Assembly (NCBI RefSeq): GCF_007097395.1
Contig: NZ_VKDC01000020.1
Location: forward strand, 42,753-106,752
Direction: 5' to 3'
DNA: 64,000 nt
From: Fulvivirga sp. M361
GTDB taxonomy: Bacteria > Bacteroidota > Bacteroidia > Cytophagales > Cyclobacteriaceae
Shown here: positions 35,964 through 44,623 of the stretch, piece by piece
Position numbering within the stretch: the stretch's first letter is position 1
Layout: the number at the start of each line of letters is the position of its first letter
Position numbers and translations under genes: made by a program
Notes under the pieces: generated by a model
Database searches by the model: none
What the model saw: the letters and a program-made list of their open reading frames with translations, nothing else
What the model was told of the DNA's origin: nothing

Positions 35964-37040
35964 ATGACACAACCGGAGAATCACTATGTAGTTATCATGG
36001 CTGGGGGCATAGGCAGCAGATTCTGGCCATACAGCAGGCAGGACAGACCCAAACAATTTCTGGATATTTTAAATACGGGCCGCTCACTACTGCAAATGAC
36101 CTATGATCGGTTTACGGCTAATACCTCATCGGCCAATGTTTACGTAGTGACCAATGATAGGTATGGTCCGGCGGTAAAAGAACAATTACCGGCCCTTACG
36201 GATGACCAAATACTGTGTGAACCTTCACGTAAAAATACAGCTCCCTGCATTGCCTATGCGGCCTACAAGATAGCTAAAATTAACTCCGAAGCAGTTATCA
36301 CGGTAACTCCTTCAGATCACGTTATATTTAATGAGCCGGTTTTTAATGAAGTACTGAATACAGCGGTAATGGCTGCTGATGACCATAAATTATTGACAAT
36401 TGGCTTAAAACCCAACCGTCCGGAAACCGGATATGGTTATATCCAATACCTGCCGGGAGAAACAGAAGTAAAGAAAGTAAAAACATTTACAGAAAAGCCT
36501 GAACGTGAACTAGCTCAGAAGTTTTTGGATAGCGGTGATTTTGTTTGGAATTCTGGCATGTTCATCTGGAGTGCCAAAGCTATCATCGGTGCTTTCGAGA
36601 AAATACTACCGGAAATGGCAGAACTTTTTCAGGAAGCAGTTCCGGCATTCAATACACCCGATGAAAAAGGGGCAATCGAAAAAGCCTATTATCAATGTAA
36701 CAATGTTTCCATTGACTACGGAATAATGGAAAAAGCAAAAGAAGTTTATGTGGTATTAGGTGATTTTGGCTGGTCCGATCTGGGCTCATGGGAGTCACTT
36801 CACGAGCTTAGCAATAAAAATGAAGATGGTAATGCAATACAGGGCAATGCACTTCTTTTTGAAACTACAAATTCTATGATCAAGGGCTCTAAGGAGAAAC
36901 TGATCGTAGCACAAGGGCTGGATGACTATCTGGTGGCTGAATGCGATAATGTAATACTGATTTGTAAAAAAAGTGAGGAGCATAAATTTAGAGAATACGT
37001 GGCGGGCGTGAAGGATAAAAAAGGCCCTGAATATCTATAG
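35964..37040 (+). CDS. manC: Mannose-1-phosphate guanylyltransferase
   Basis: Makes GDP-mannose from mannose-1-P and GTP; 358 residues, the single-domain form without the type II isomerase domain. The nucleotide-binding signature GGIGSRFWPYSR (about 13-24) is followed by RPKQFLDI. Later come TPSDHVI, FTEKPERELA and the WNSGMFIW segment (about 194-201), all typical of the family. The ATG is 69 bases after the kdsD stop. It converges on rlmB with only 13 bases between the stops, and no terminator is evident there. GDP-mannose is probably for exopolysaccharide or LPS. Confidence 0.94.
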   Translation: MTQPENHYVVIMAGGIGSRFWPYSRQDRPKQFLDILNTGRSLLQMTYDRFTANTSSANVYVVTNDRYGPAVKEQLPALTDDQILCEPSRKNTAPCIAYAAYKIAKINSEAVITVTPSDHVIFNEPVFNEVLNTAVMAADDHKLLTIGLKPNRPETGYGYIQYLPGETEVKKVKTFTEKPERELAQKFLDSGDFVWNSGMFIWSAKAIIGAFEKILPEMAELFQEAVPAFNTPDEKGAIEKAYYQCNNVSIDYGIMEKAKEVYVVLGDFGWSDLGSWESLHELSNKNEDGNAIQGNALLFETTNSMIKGSKEKLIVAQGLDDYLVAECDNVILICKKSEEHKFREYVAGVKDKKGPEYL

Positions 37041-37053
37041 CAATGGCAGGTGT

Positions 37054-37803
37054 CTAACGCATAGTTCTTTGGCGAATGGCCTCATAAACAATGATGGCAG
37101 CAGACACGGAAACGTTGAGAGAGTCAATATTACCTGTGAGTGGTATCCTTCCTTTTTCATCACATAGGCGAAGGTATTCGCCGGATATGCCGTCCTCTTC
37201 CGAACCCAGGATCAGGCATACGGGTTGACGATAATCGACGGAGTAAATATTGGTATCCGTTTTTTCCGTGCAGCCGATGACTTTGATGCCACTATCTTTC
37301 AGATATCGAATAGTATTTTTCAGATTGTCCTCCCGGCATACCGGAATGTAATTTAAAGCTCCGGCAGATGTTTTCATGGCATCGCTATTAATTGCAGCTC
37401 CACCACGAGCAGGTACTATAATGGCATCTACTCCGGCACATTCCGCAGTTCGGGCAATGGCCCCGAAATTCCTTACATCCGTAATACGATCCAGCAATAG
37501 CAACAGGGGTTCTTTACCACGTTGAAAAGCTTCACTGATCACATTGTCCAACGATCCATATTGGATAGAAGAAATAAAGGCAATGGCTCCCTGGTGGTTT
37601 TTACGAGTGATCCGATTCAGTTTTTCGATAGGTACTTGCTGAAAAGGAATACGATATTTCCGGGCGGTATCCACTAACTCTTTGATCAATGGATTGGAGA
37701 GGTTCTTTTGTATGAAAAGCTTATCTATTTCTTTATCAGACTGGATCGTCTCTATAATGGCACGTATGCCAAACACAAATTCTTTGTTCGAGTGCTTGTT
37801 CAT
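37054..37803 (-). CDS. rlmB: 23S rRNA (guanosine-2'-O-)-methyltransferase RlmB
   Basis: SpoU/TrmH (SPOUT) family, 249 residues. A substrate-binding N-terminal domain has EFVFGIRAIIETI (about 8-20). The knotted SAM-binding domain carries the three SPOUT motifs DRITDVRNFGAIARTAEC (about 109-126), LILGSEEDGI (about 192-201) and NIDSLNVSVSAAIIVYEAIRQ (about 219-239). It probably methylates G2251 in 23S rRNA, as in E. coli, although other SpoU targets are possible. The ATG overlaps the stop of the GWxTD gene by one base (TAATG), so both are co-translated. Confidence 0.93.
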   Translation of the reverse strand: MNKHSNKEFVFGIRAIIETIQSDKEIDKLFIQKNLSNPLIKELVDTARKYRIPFQQVPIEKLNRITRKNHQGAIAFISSIQYGSLDNVISEAFQRGKEPLLLLLDRITDVRNFGAIARTAECAGVDAIIVPARGGAAINSDAMKTSAGALNYIPVCREDNLKNTIRYLKDSGIKVIGCTEKTDTNIYSVDYRQPVCLILGSEEDGISGEYLRLCDEKGRIPLTGNIDSLNVSVSAAIIVYEAIRQRTMR

Positions 37804-38996
37804 TAAAATCTTACTTTTCTCAGTGTATTTACCCCTCTAAACCATGCGTTAGCATATTTCTTTTCGCGAATAAGCACATAATGTTGAGCAGAAAAAACAC
37901 TATTGACCCGTAAAAATTCAAATTCGAGCATAGGCCCTTCCTGGCTATCATCATACCTCCATATTTCTTTATCACCTATTCGGGTTATCTGATCAGGAAG
38001 GCCGAACACGATATAAATAAGTCCTTTGTCAGTTTTCCAGCCCTCTTTATAGGTGGTAAAAAACTGGTTGGCTTCTTCTACCCGGTCATAATATACTTTG
38101 ATGATCTTTTTTGCCCGCGTCTGGGATTTGGTCATATCCATCCAGAATTTGTCGAAATCTTTTTTTTCAACGTTACCACTGGCGAGTTTGATCCATTCCT
38201 CTTTTGTTGTAATGTAAATCAGAGGCGCTATCAATTGGTCCAGTTTAGCTGCTTTAGGAAAATATTTGTCTACCGATAATATAGTCAACCCACTTACGTC
38301 ACTGGTATCTTTTTGCAAGAGATTTAGCCCGGGTTTGCGAAGTGCAAATCTATTTGAGGGAACAATTGAAAACATAGAATCAATTTTTAACTCTTTTCCA
38401 GGGGCTGGATTACGTGTCACCATAGGAGGTAAGGCAGGCTTAAAATCATGAGCATAATATAAGGCTGTACCTGGGCGTTGTGAAATACAAAATTCGTCAG
38501 GTTGCAGCCAGCTTTTTACAATGGGTACTTTTGACTGATCGGCTAATCGGATAGGTGAGATCTCACTTGATATAATATCATAGTAATACCGGATCTGACT
38601 TAAGCTGCTTACTATTTCCAACACTAATATTTTTGAAGGTTCTACAGCGGCGAACGAAAAACTCCAAAAGTGGCTGTTCCCTCTGCTACCAATGAATGAA
38701 CTGTTAACAGGCACCTGATTCACCAACTTTTCCTTATAGCTGCTCGCCTGATACACAGAAAAATGATAATTGGTTACAGAGGCCTTGGCATCATTGAGGA
38801 CTAACTGGCAGATCAGCTCCAGACTATCCGTATTTGCCTTATTAGAAATACGATAATTGACGAACAGCTCACCTTTAGGGTCATATTGGTAGACAAAATT
38901 GACTGAGCTCAGGTCACTTTGAGCACTAACCTTACTCAGGCTCACATTCAAAAAAAACAGTGAGAGGAGTGTTATAATGTGGAAATGCTTTTTCAC
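37803..38996 (-). CDS. GWxTD domain protein, secreted
   Basis: 397 residues with a signal peptide (about 8-25, ending KVSAQ). The C-terminal domain contains the eponymous GWKTDKGLIYIVFG (about 330-343), followed by PDQI and a WRYDD segment. The family is common in Bacteroidota and its function is unknown. A beta-sandwich-like N-terminal part precedes the domain. It is upstream of rlmB in one operon, divergent from a methyltransferase. I cannot offer a function beyond envelope location. Confidence 0.87.
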   Translation of the reverse strand: MKKHFHIITLLSLFFLNVSLSKVSAQSDLSSVNFVYQYDPKGELFVNYRISNKANTDSLELICQLVLNDAKASVTNYHFSVYQASSYKEKLVNQVPVNSSFIGSRGNSHFWSFSFAAVEPSKILVLEIVSSLSQIRYYYDIISSEISPIRLADQSKVPIVKSWLQPDEFCISQRPGTALYYAHDFKPALPPMVTRNPAPGKELKIDSMFSIVPSNRFALRKPGLNLLQKDTSDVSGLTILSVDKYFPKAAKLDQLIAPLIYITTKEEWIKLASGNVEKKDFDKFWMDMTKSQTRAKKIIKVYYDRVEEANQFFTTYKEGWKTDKGLIYIVFGLPDQITRIGDKEIWRYDDSQEGPMLEFEFLRVNSVFSAQHYVLIREKKYANAWFRGVNTLRKVRF

Positions 38997-39066
38997 TGTA
39001 AAGAGATTAAGGTTTTCGGTTTTTAAATTAAAAAGAACCTGACAGGATATTTAATTTACATTAATC

Positions 39067-39074
39067 TATTTTTG
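39067..39074 (+). promoter_or_regulatory. Promoter -7 element TATTTTTG for the methyltransferase
   Basis: TATTTTTG fits TAnnTTTG and is 15 bases before the ATG at 39089. The -33 TTG is not seen at the right distance. Confidence 0.4.
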
Positions 39075-39088
39075 CCAAAAATTGTGCC

Positions 39089-39868
39089 ATGAGTGTTTAC
39101 ACTACTGAAATAGCTTCTGACAAAATAGCTTCTGATAATCCAATCCATCAACGCTTACTAAAAGCATACTATCTGGCAGATGAATATCTGCACGGAGACC
39201 TGCTGGAAATAGGGTGCGGAGAGGGAAGAGGCCTGGAGTTATTCAAAGACAAGGTAAGTTCATTTACGGCAGTAGATAAGATTCACACGGTAATCGACAC
39301 TCTCAAAAGCAAATATCCTGCCTACCATTTCATTCAGGATAATATCCCTCCCTTTGCGAAATTGGAGAGTGACAAGTACGATGTCATTGTAAGCTTTCAG
39401 GTAATCGAGCACATCAAAGCAGACAGATATTATCTGGAAGAAATGAAAAGGGTATTGAAGCCCGGCGGTGTCGCTTTAATTACTACGCCCAATATTAAGA
39501 TGACACTTACCAGGAATCCGTGGCACATCCGTGAATATACAGCCGACCAGTTACAGCAACTTGCCGGGTCAATCTTCGATGAAACTGAAGTCAAGGGTAT
39601 TGCTGGTAATGAAAACGTAATGACGTATTATGAGATGAATAAAAGATCAGTACAAAAGATCACACGTTTTGACATTCTTAACTTACAATATCGATTACCC
39701 GCACCCTTGTTACGAATACCTTATGACTTGCTAAACAGGTTAAATCGTAACAAATTAAAGTCAAGTAATGACGCGTTAGTAAACGAGATCGTACACGAGG
39801 ATTTTTTCTTAACGGATAAAGTGGATGAGGCGCTGGATCTTTTTTGTATTATGAAAAAAAGCAGTTGA
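39089..39868 (+). CDS. Class I SAM-dependent methyltransferase
   Basis: 259 residues. Motif I is LLEIGCGEGRGLEL (about 41-54), then the DKI acidic residue (about 69-71), YDVIVSFQVIEHI (about 101-113) and LKPGGVALITTPN (about 127-139), a Methyltransf_11 layout. The C-terminal 100 residues are basic and unlike any substrate domain I recognise. The stop is immediately followed by the stop of the opposing gene (TGATCA, 39866-39871), so the two reading frames end back to back. Substrate unknown; SAM methyltransferases of this type often act on lipids or sugars. Confidence 0.9.
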   Translation: MSVYTTEIASDKIASDNPIHQRLLKAYYLADEYLHGDLLEIGCGEGRGLELFKDKVSSFTAVDKIHTVIDTLKSKYPAYHFIQDNIPPFAKLESDKYDVIVSFQVIEHIKADRYYLEEMKRVLKPGGVALITTPNIKMTLTRNPWHIREYTADQLQQLAGSIFDETEVKGIAGNENVMTYYEMNKRSVQKITRFDILNLQYRLPAPLLRIPYDLLNRLNRNKLKSSNDALVNEIVHEDFFLTDKVDEALDLFCIMKKSS

Positions 39869-40405
39869 TCAATCGTTAACTATGCCGGCTTTCAATGTTT
39901 TACTTTCCTTATCAATAATCGTTTGCCTCATGAAAGAAAGAATATAATCGGAAATATCTTTTTCAATATTCAGATCTTTTACAATAGCCACATTTTTGAT
40001 CAATATATCCCAGTCTTTCTCAGTGCTTTTTTTGTATCCAATATACTGAGGGATATTTGTTTCTATATAAAATCTCAGGAAACGAATTTCCAGGTTATTC
40101 GTATCCATTCTGACCGCTTCTGCCATTAATTTTTGCAGGTTATTTAAAGCATTTATCTTGGTGACCGGGTTCCAGGAATATTTAGCTATTAAAGCTTTTG
40201 CAGCTCCCTGATATGCCAGCATAAGAGGTGTACGTAACTTGGTGTCAACAATTTTGTCGTAAAAAGCCATGCTCTTCTCGAGGTCAAACTCTGAGTAAAA
40301 CAATTCTTTTCTCAGTTTATCAATTATATCTGAATGTTGCGCTTTAAGAACTGATGGGCCAATAAAAATTAAAGCAATTAAGGTGATGATTTTTCTCGTA
40401 TACAT
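39869..40405 (-). CDS. Secreted hypothetical protein
   Basis: 178 residues with a signal peptide (about 1-22, ending VLKAQ). The rest is helical, with amphipathic stretches such as TPLMLAYQGAAKALIAKY and KINALNNLQKLMAEAV. I do not recognise a family; it looks like a small all-alpha periplasmic protein. Its ATG directly follows the TAA of an open frame with no start codon (40406-40672), as would be expected in an operon, so that upstream sequence may be its partner. Confidence 0.75.
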   Translation of the reverse strand: MYTRKIITLIALIFIGPSVLKAQHSDIIDKLRKELFYSEFDLEKSMAFYDKIVDTKLRTPLMLAYQGAAKALIAKYSWNPVTKINALNNLQKLMAEAVRMDTNNLEIRFLRFYIETNIPQYIGYKKSTEKDWDILIKNVAIVKDLNIEKDISDYILSFMRQTIIDKESKTLKAGIVND

Positions 40406-40672
40406 TTACTTAATGGGAATAGGATTATGAACGCTTTCTGCACCAAAAAGTTGATTGGAATACATGGATTTTACCTGTAGCCGGTTAATTATTAGTTCAG
40501 TATGGTGAATTTGTTTAAAAGTCAGGTTCAGTTCATGAGAAATGAACCTGTGTTTATTATCAATTCTGAAGACCAGAGTGCCTGAAATCTTTGTTTTCTG
40601 ACTTTTAGGCTCAGTTCTAACAATGAAGTTTGAGACGATGTAATTGCCAACAGTCAGCTGTATGACAAAGTA
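40406..40672 (-). pseudogene. Start-less ORF, possible decayed gene
   Basis: On the minus strand 88 codons are open from a TGA at 40673-40675 down to TAA at 40406-40408, directly abutting the next ATG (TAAATG). There is no ATG, GTG or TTG until near the C-terminus. The predicted peptide (starting YFVIQLTVGNYIVSNF, ending SVHNPIPIK) is protein-like, with beta-strand stretches such as GTLVFRIDNKHRF. Upstream, protein-like stretches continue in other frames: KAIDKWNCPIINSQMNRTH ends at a TAG at about 40680, and a second frame reads KARYNKVLSSNLDDTLSY. I read this as the remains of a gene broken by indels, or as sequencing error. Family not recognised. Confidence 0.4.
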
Positions 40673-40675
40673 TCA

Positions 40676-40859
40676 TCTAAATTTGAAGAAAGGACTTTAT
40701 TATATCTGGCTTTTGTATCGGCCAATCATATTGAAGGGTATGAGTCCGGTTCATTTGACTGTTAATTATTGGACAGTTCCACTTATCAATTGCCTTTTTT
40801 GCTGACTGGATTAATTTACTAGATTTGTCCTTTCGTGCTAAAATCAACTAACCTAACTT
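40676..40859. other. Rest of the gap before the AGCS gene
   Basis: With 40406-40672 this makes a 454-base gap without an intact gene. It holds upstream frames of the possible decayed gene (minus) and, at its right end, the AGCS promoter (plus). I see no RNA gene or repeat. Confidence 0.5.
40799..40827 (+). promoter_or_regulatory. Promoter for the AGCS symporter
   Basis: TTG at 40799-40801, 18 bases, TAGATTTG at 40820-40827. The -7 box is exact, and the spacing is one base short of ideal. The ATG is 33 bases further on. Confidence 0.55.
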
Positions 40860-42566
40860 ATGGAGCAAGTAAATGATGTTTTATCCCTGATCGATGGAAT
40901 GATTGGCGGGGCTTGGTGGTTTCCGTATGTACTATTGGGAACCGGACTATTTTTTACTTTCTATCTTGGTTTCCCTCAAATACGCTATTTCGGACATGCG
41001 TTAAAAGTAGTTAAAGGTAAGTTTGATAAAAAAGATGATGAAGGCGATGCTTCTCACTTTCAGGCATTGGCCACAGCGCTTTCGGGTACGGTGGGTACAG
41101 GAAATATCGGTGGTGTTGCTCTTGCTCTGCATGTCGGAGGGCCTGCAGCACTGTTTTGGATGTTAATGACGGCGTTTTTTGGTATGACTACCAAATTTGT
41201 GGAGGTGACGCTGTCCCATAAATACCGTGAAAAGGACGAGTCTGGGTTAATAGCCGGTGGCCCCATGTACTATATGAAGAACGCTCAGTTCAACATATTC
41301 GGCAAAAAAATGCATTTAGGATGGTTAGGTGCCATTTTCGCTTTTGCCACCATTATGTCTTCTTTCGGCACTGGTAATATGCCACAGGTCAATAATATTG
41401 CAGCGTCTGTACAATCCACTTTTGGCGTTAAACCTATGGTTACAGGTGCTGTACTGGCTGTTATTCTGGCTCTGGTTATCTTGGGAGGTATCAAGAGAAT
41501 TGTCAAAGTCACTGAGAAATTAGTACCGGGCATGGCCATACTTTATTTTTTAGGAGCATTGGCTGTGATCTTCACCCATTATGAGAATATTATTCCATCT
41601 TTTATATCCATATTCTCAAGTGTATTTACCGGGAGTGCTGCTATCGGAGGTTTCATGGGGGCCAACTTTGCATTTGCATTTAACCGGGGGGTAGCACGTG
41701 GTCTTTTTTCCAATGAAGCAGGTCAGGGTTCAGCACCAATAGCGCATGCCGCTGCTAAAGCGCATGAACCGGTGTCAGAAGGAATGGTGGCTATATTAGA
41801 ACCATTTATTGACACAATAATTATATGTACACTGACTGGATTAGTATTACTATCATCAGGAGCCTGGAATCAAAAATTTGATAACGAGTTCCAATATTCT
41901 GACCTGACTATTTTAGGAGAGGTCTATAGCGATACAGATGCCACCGATCAGAAAAAGCTTTATCAGCATCTTGTGGGAGCTGAGACTGATCCGGTAAGTC
42001 TTTTTACCGGAGAACTTGATGTTCAGGATGGCTCAATAAAGACCGTAGTGACTGTACTTCACGCCCGTTCAATAGCCGAAAATGTAAAGATTCTGCTGGA
42101 TGGGGAACCGTTTTCAGGCCAGCTTACTATTAAAGATGGACAGGTTGATTCAAAAGATCGTAATGTCACATTTACCGGTAAATCATTGGTACATAGCTCC
42201 ACATTGACCACTGAAGCTTTTAGAATGAGCTTTTTGGGAGACAATGGTAAATATATTGTGACCATTGGACTATTACTTTTTGCTTTTTCAACCGCCATTT
42301 CATGGTCCTATTACGGAGACCGTGCTACCACTTATTTGTTTGGTACCAAATACATTGTTGTTTACCGAATGTTTTATGTGGCAGGGTTTTTCCTGGCTTC
42401 ATTTGCTGATACCACAGTCATTTGGATACTGGCTAACATTACTATTGCGATTATGACATTACCTAATTTGCTCGGTATTATTCTCTTGCATAAAGAAGTG
42501 CGTTCTACAGTACAGAAGTATTGGGTGGATTTTAAAAATGACTGGCCTGACGAAAAAACACCTTAG
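40860..42566 (+). CDS. Sodium:alanine symporter (AGCS family) with an insert
   Basis: 568 residues of Na+-coupled amino-acid importer. The family motifs are visible early: [20 protein letters not shown] (about 69-88) and [30 protein letters not shown] (about 279-299) is the classic AGCS signature. After GAWNQKF (about 335-341) there is an insert of roughly 120 residues before the final helices resume at about 463 with [19 protein letters not shown]. Standard AGCS proteins (about 450-500 residues) have a short link there. The insert has the composition of a soluble, beta-rich domain and should face the outside or the cytoplasm. The substrate is probably alanine or glycine. Confidence 0.92.
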   Translation: MEQVNDVLSLIDGMIGGAWWFPYVLLGTGLFFTFYLGFPQIRYFGHALKVVKGKFDKKDDEGDASHFQALATALSGTVGTGNIGGVALALHVGGPAALFWMLMTAFFGMTTKFVEVTLSHKYREKDESGLIAGGPMYYMKNAQFNIFGKKMHLGWLGAIFAFATIMSSFGTGNMPQVNNIAASVQSTFGVKPMVTGAVLAVILALVILGGIKRIVKVTEKLVPGMAILYFLGALAVIFTHYENIIPSFISIFSSVFTGSAAIGGFMGANFAFAFNRGVARGLFSNEAGQGSAPIAHAAAKAHEPVSEGMVAILEPFIDTIIICTLTGLVLLSSGAWNQKFDNEFQYSDLTILGEVYSDTDATDQKKLYQHLVGAETDPVSLFTGELDVQDGSIKTVVTVLHARSIAENVKILLDGEPFSGQLTIKDGQVDSKDRNVTFTGKSLVHSSTLTTEAFRMSFLGDNGKYIVTIGLLLFAFSTAISWSYYGDRATTYLFGTKYIVVYRMFYVAGFFLASFADTTVIWILANITIAIMTLPNLLGIILLHKEVRSTVQKYWVDFKNDWPDEKTP

Positions 42567-42570
42567 GCGA

Positions 42571-43962
42571 TCATTTAAACCTTACTTTGACTTGTGTTTT
42601 GGAAAGTACCGGCCTGTCGTTTTCGGTGGCAGGTGTCCAGTTGGGTCCCTCTTTTATGAGTCGTATGGCTTCCAGGTCATATTCGGTTTTAAGTCCTTTT
42701 TTGATGGTGAAATTGGATAAGTCCCCGTTAGGACGTACGTCAAATTCTACGATCACTCTGCCTTTCAGTGAGTCAGCGGGAATGCGTATATTATTTTCCA
42801 GGTATCTTTTATAGTCAGACCTACCGTGAACAGGTTTTGCTCCGATACGTACAGGAGGAGGGGTAGTGCTGCCATTGTTGCTTCCAACCACGACTACTTC
42901 GGATAGACTTGCATTATCTACATATAAAGATGCATCCAATGTTTCATTGTCATTTACTTCTTTTTCTATGGAGGAATAGCCGATATAGTTAAAAGATAAG
43001 ACCGCTTCTTCCAGGGCAGGGATGGTAATGGTATAATTCCCTTCAATATCAGTGACAGTTCCTTTGTTAGTACCTTTTAAGATCACATTGACCCCTGGTA
43101 TACCTGCTCCATCACTTTCCGATACTACTTGTCCACGTATCACTCTGCCGGAAGATGTCTTGTTTTTTTCTTTCTTGTACAACGCTTGCTTTCTAGCTGA
43201 AGATGTCCTGGCAGGCGCTGCTTGTTTCAACTCATTTGAGGTCTCACTAGAAAGGTTTGAAGGTTCCGCTGTTGTTTCCATTATTTCATCGGCTTCAGCT
43301 TGTGTGTCTGCAATTTCTGAATCATCGGCTTTTGAAATCTCCAACCCGGCTACTTCTTCTGATATTCTGTTTAATGCCAGCTTATCAACTTTTTTGACAT
43401 CCGCCACCATTATCTCTTCCTCCTCTACCGCTTCGATTTTTGGACCATCAGGTAAGGAGGCCGTCTGTTCAGGGGGTGATAACGGATTTTGGGTCTCTTC
43501 TTCAGTGGCTATTGTCTCATTTAGGGCGATTAAGGAGTCATCTCTCAGGCTTTTACTCACCATCTCAGGCAACTCCTTACTCTCTTCCTCAGCCGGAATT
43601 TTGTTTTCAACCCTATCCGTATCTTTTTGTACGAGCTGTTCATTGTCAGATTGAAAATCCCAGGTAAATACAATTACTGCGCTTATGGCAAGGATAGCGA
43701 TGGAAGCGGCAATTTTGAACCAGGCTGGAAAAATTTTCTTTTCAGAATGAATACGTTCTTCCAATCTACTGTTGAGGTCAGCCAGATCATTTTTTAAGTT
43801 TATCCCTGATCCTTCAAAACCTTCCATGGCTTCTGATTCAAAATCTGAATCAAGCATGAGTTTTTCCATACGGTGCATCTCTTTATCAGATAGCTCACCG
43901 TTCAGGTATTTACTCATTTGCTCCGCAGAAAGCGGGTCCATATGGTTTTCGTTATCACTCAT
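42571..43962 (-). CDS. Anti-sigma / regulatory-like / TonB C-terminal fusion protein
   Basis: 463 residues in four parts. (1) A cytoplasmic N-terminus (about 1-75) with SAEQMSKYLNGELSDKEM looks like an anti-sigma head. (2) One transmembrane helix lies about 82-101. (3) A long acidic, repetitive periplasmic linker (about 105-270) is followed by a CarboxypepD_reg-like domain (about 275-365), with GVNVILKGTNKGTVTDIEGNY (in pieces: GVNVILKGT, GTVTDIEGNY) and the SEVVVVG box usual at the N-terminus of SusC-type receptors. (4) The last 90 residues form a TonB_C domain (RVIVEFDVRPNGDLSNF). It starts with a four-base overlap at the ECF sigma stop (ATGA, 43959-43962). It is likely the cognate anti-sigma with an energy-coupling tail. 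Confidence 0.87.
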   Translation of the reverse strand: MSDNENHMDPLSAEQMSKYLNGELSDKEMHRMEKLMLDSDFESEAMEGFEGSGINLKNDLADLNSRLEERIHSEKKIFPAWFKIAASIAILAISAVIVFTWDFQSDNEQLVQKDTDRVENKIPAEEESKELPEMVSKSLRDDSLIALNETIATEEETQNPLSPPEQTASLPDGPKIEAVEEEEIMVADVKKVDKLALNRISEEVAGLEISKADDSEIADTQAEADEIMETTAEPSNLSSETSNELKQAAPARTSSARKQALYKKEKNKTSSGRVIRGQVVSESDGAGIPGVNVILKGTNKGTVTDIEGNYTITIPALEEAVLSFNYIGYSSIEKEVNDNETLDASLYVDNASLSEVVVVGSNNGSTTPPPVRIGAKPVHGRSDYKRYLENNIRIPADSLKGRVIVEFDVRPNGDLSNFTIKKGLKTEYDLEAIRLIKEGPNWTPATENDRPVLSKTQVKVRFK

Positions 43963-44534
43963 TTACTCTTTTCCATGCAGATCTTCAGGTTGCGTTTGCC
44001 ATTTTGCACATGGCTTTTTACTTTTTTTAATTCAAAGGAAGTGTTTTCCACAATCTCTTTATACGACTTTTTTTGAAGATAAAACAATTCAACACAGGTC
44101 TTCTGTTCATTTTGAAGCTGTTCTATACATAACTCCAGCTTGCTCAGGTCATCTTCTAACACAGATGTCTCATCTTCATGATGCAGCATCATACCATTTT
44201 CCATATCCACACGATCAATATCCTTCGTTTGTGTATGAATTTTGTTTTGTTTACTACGCAGTTGCATCAGGCAAAAGTTCTTGCTCACCACATAAAGCCA
44301 GCTTTTGAAGTTACTTACCTCATGTGTTTTAAGGCTTTCTGCCACCTTTTCAAACAATTGCATTACTGCGTCCTGACTATCTTCCTTATGCTTAAGGTAT
44401 TTGAGACAAAGCCCATAGACAAGGTGCATATACTTTTTATACAGCATCCCGGCTATGACCATATCACCTGTACTTTTGTACCGGTCGATTAGCGCCAGCT
44501 CTTCGTTAATTTCTTCCTGTGACCGGGGCTTCAT
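43959..44534 (-). CDS. ECF RNA polymerase sigma factor
   Basis: 191 residues. Region 2 shows HLVYGLCLKYLKHKEDSQDAVMQLFEKV (parts only: YLKHKEDSQDAVMQLFEKV), then FKSWLYVVSKNFCLMQLR. Region 4 shows CVELFYLQKKSYKEIVENT and the recognition helix TSFELKKVKSHVQNGKRNL. It is the promoter-proximal gene of a two-gene unit with the fused anti-sigma/TonB protein, and divergent from the vWA gene across only 89 bases. This spacing suggests one shared control region. Confidence 0.92.
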   Translation of the reverse strand: MKPRSQEEINEELALIDRYKSTGDMVIAGMLYKKYMHLVYGLCLKYLKHKEDSQDAVMQLFEKVAESLKTHEVSNFKSWLYVVSKNFCLMQLRSKQNKIHTQTKDIDRVDMENGMMLHHEDETSVLEDDLSKLELCIEQLQNEQKTCVELFYLQKKSYKEIVENTSFELKKVKSHVQNGKRNLKICMEKSK

Positions 44535-44581
44535 GTTTCGAAACTAAAAAAAAAATTGCAACGATTTATGGAATCTGTATT

Positions 44582-44602
44582 TCACTGACATCCTGTTAGT
44601 GA
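44582..44602. promoter_or_regulatory. Inverted repeat between divergent ECF sigma and vWA genes
   Basis: TCACTGAC and GTTAGTGA pair at 7 of 8 positions across a 5-base spacer. The repeat lies in the 89-base divergent gap, 22 bases before the vWA ATG. It could be an operator or a 5'-leader hairpin. Confidence 0.35.
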
Positions 44603-44623
44603 GTTTCATCAAAAAATAGCATT

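Noticed and set aside
43052-43654. 200-codon plus-strand ORF rich in serine
   Set aside because: Antisense to the fused anti-sigma/TonB gene, whose linker has low-complexity codons; the Ser-rich composition is a shadow of Glu/Asp/Thr codons on the other strand.
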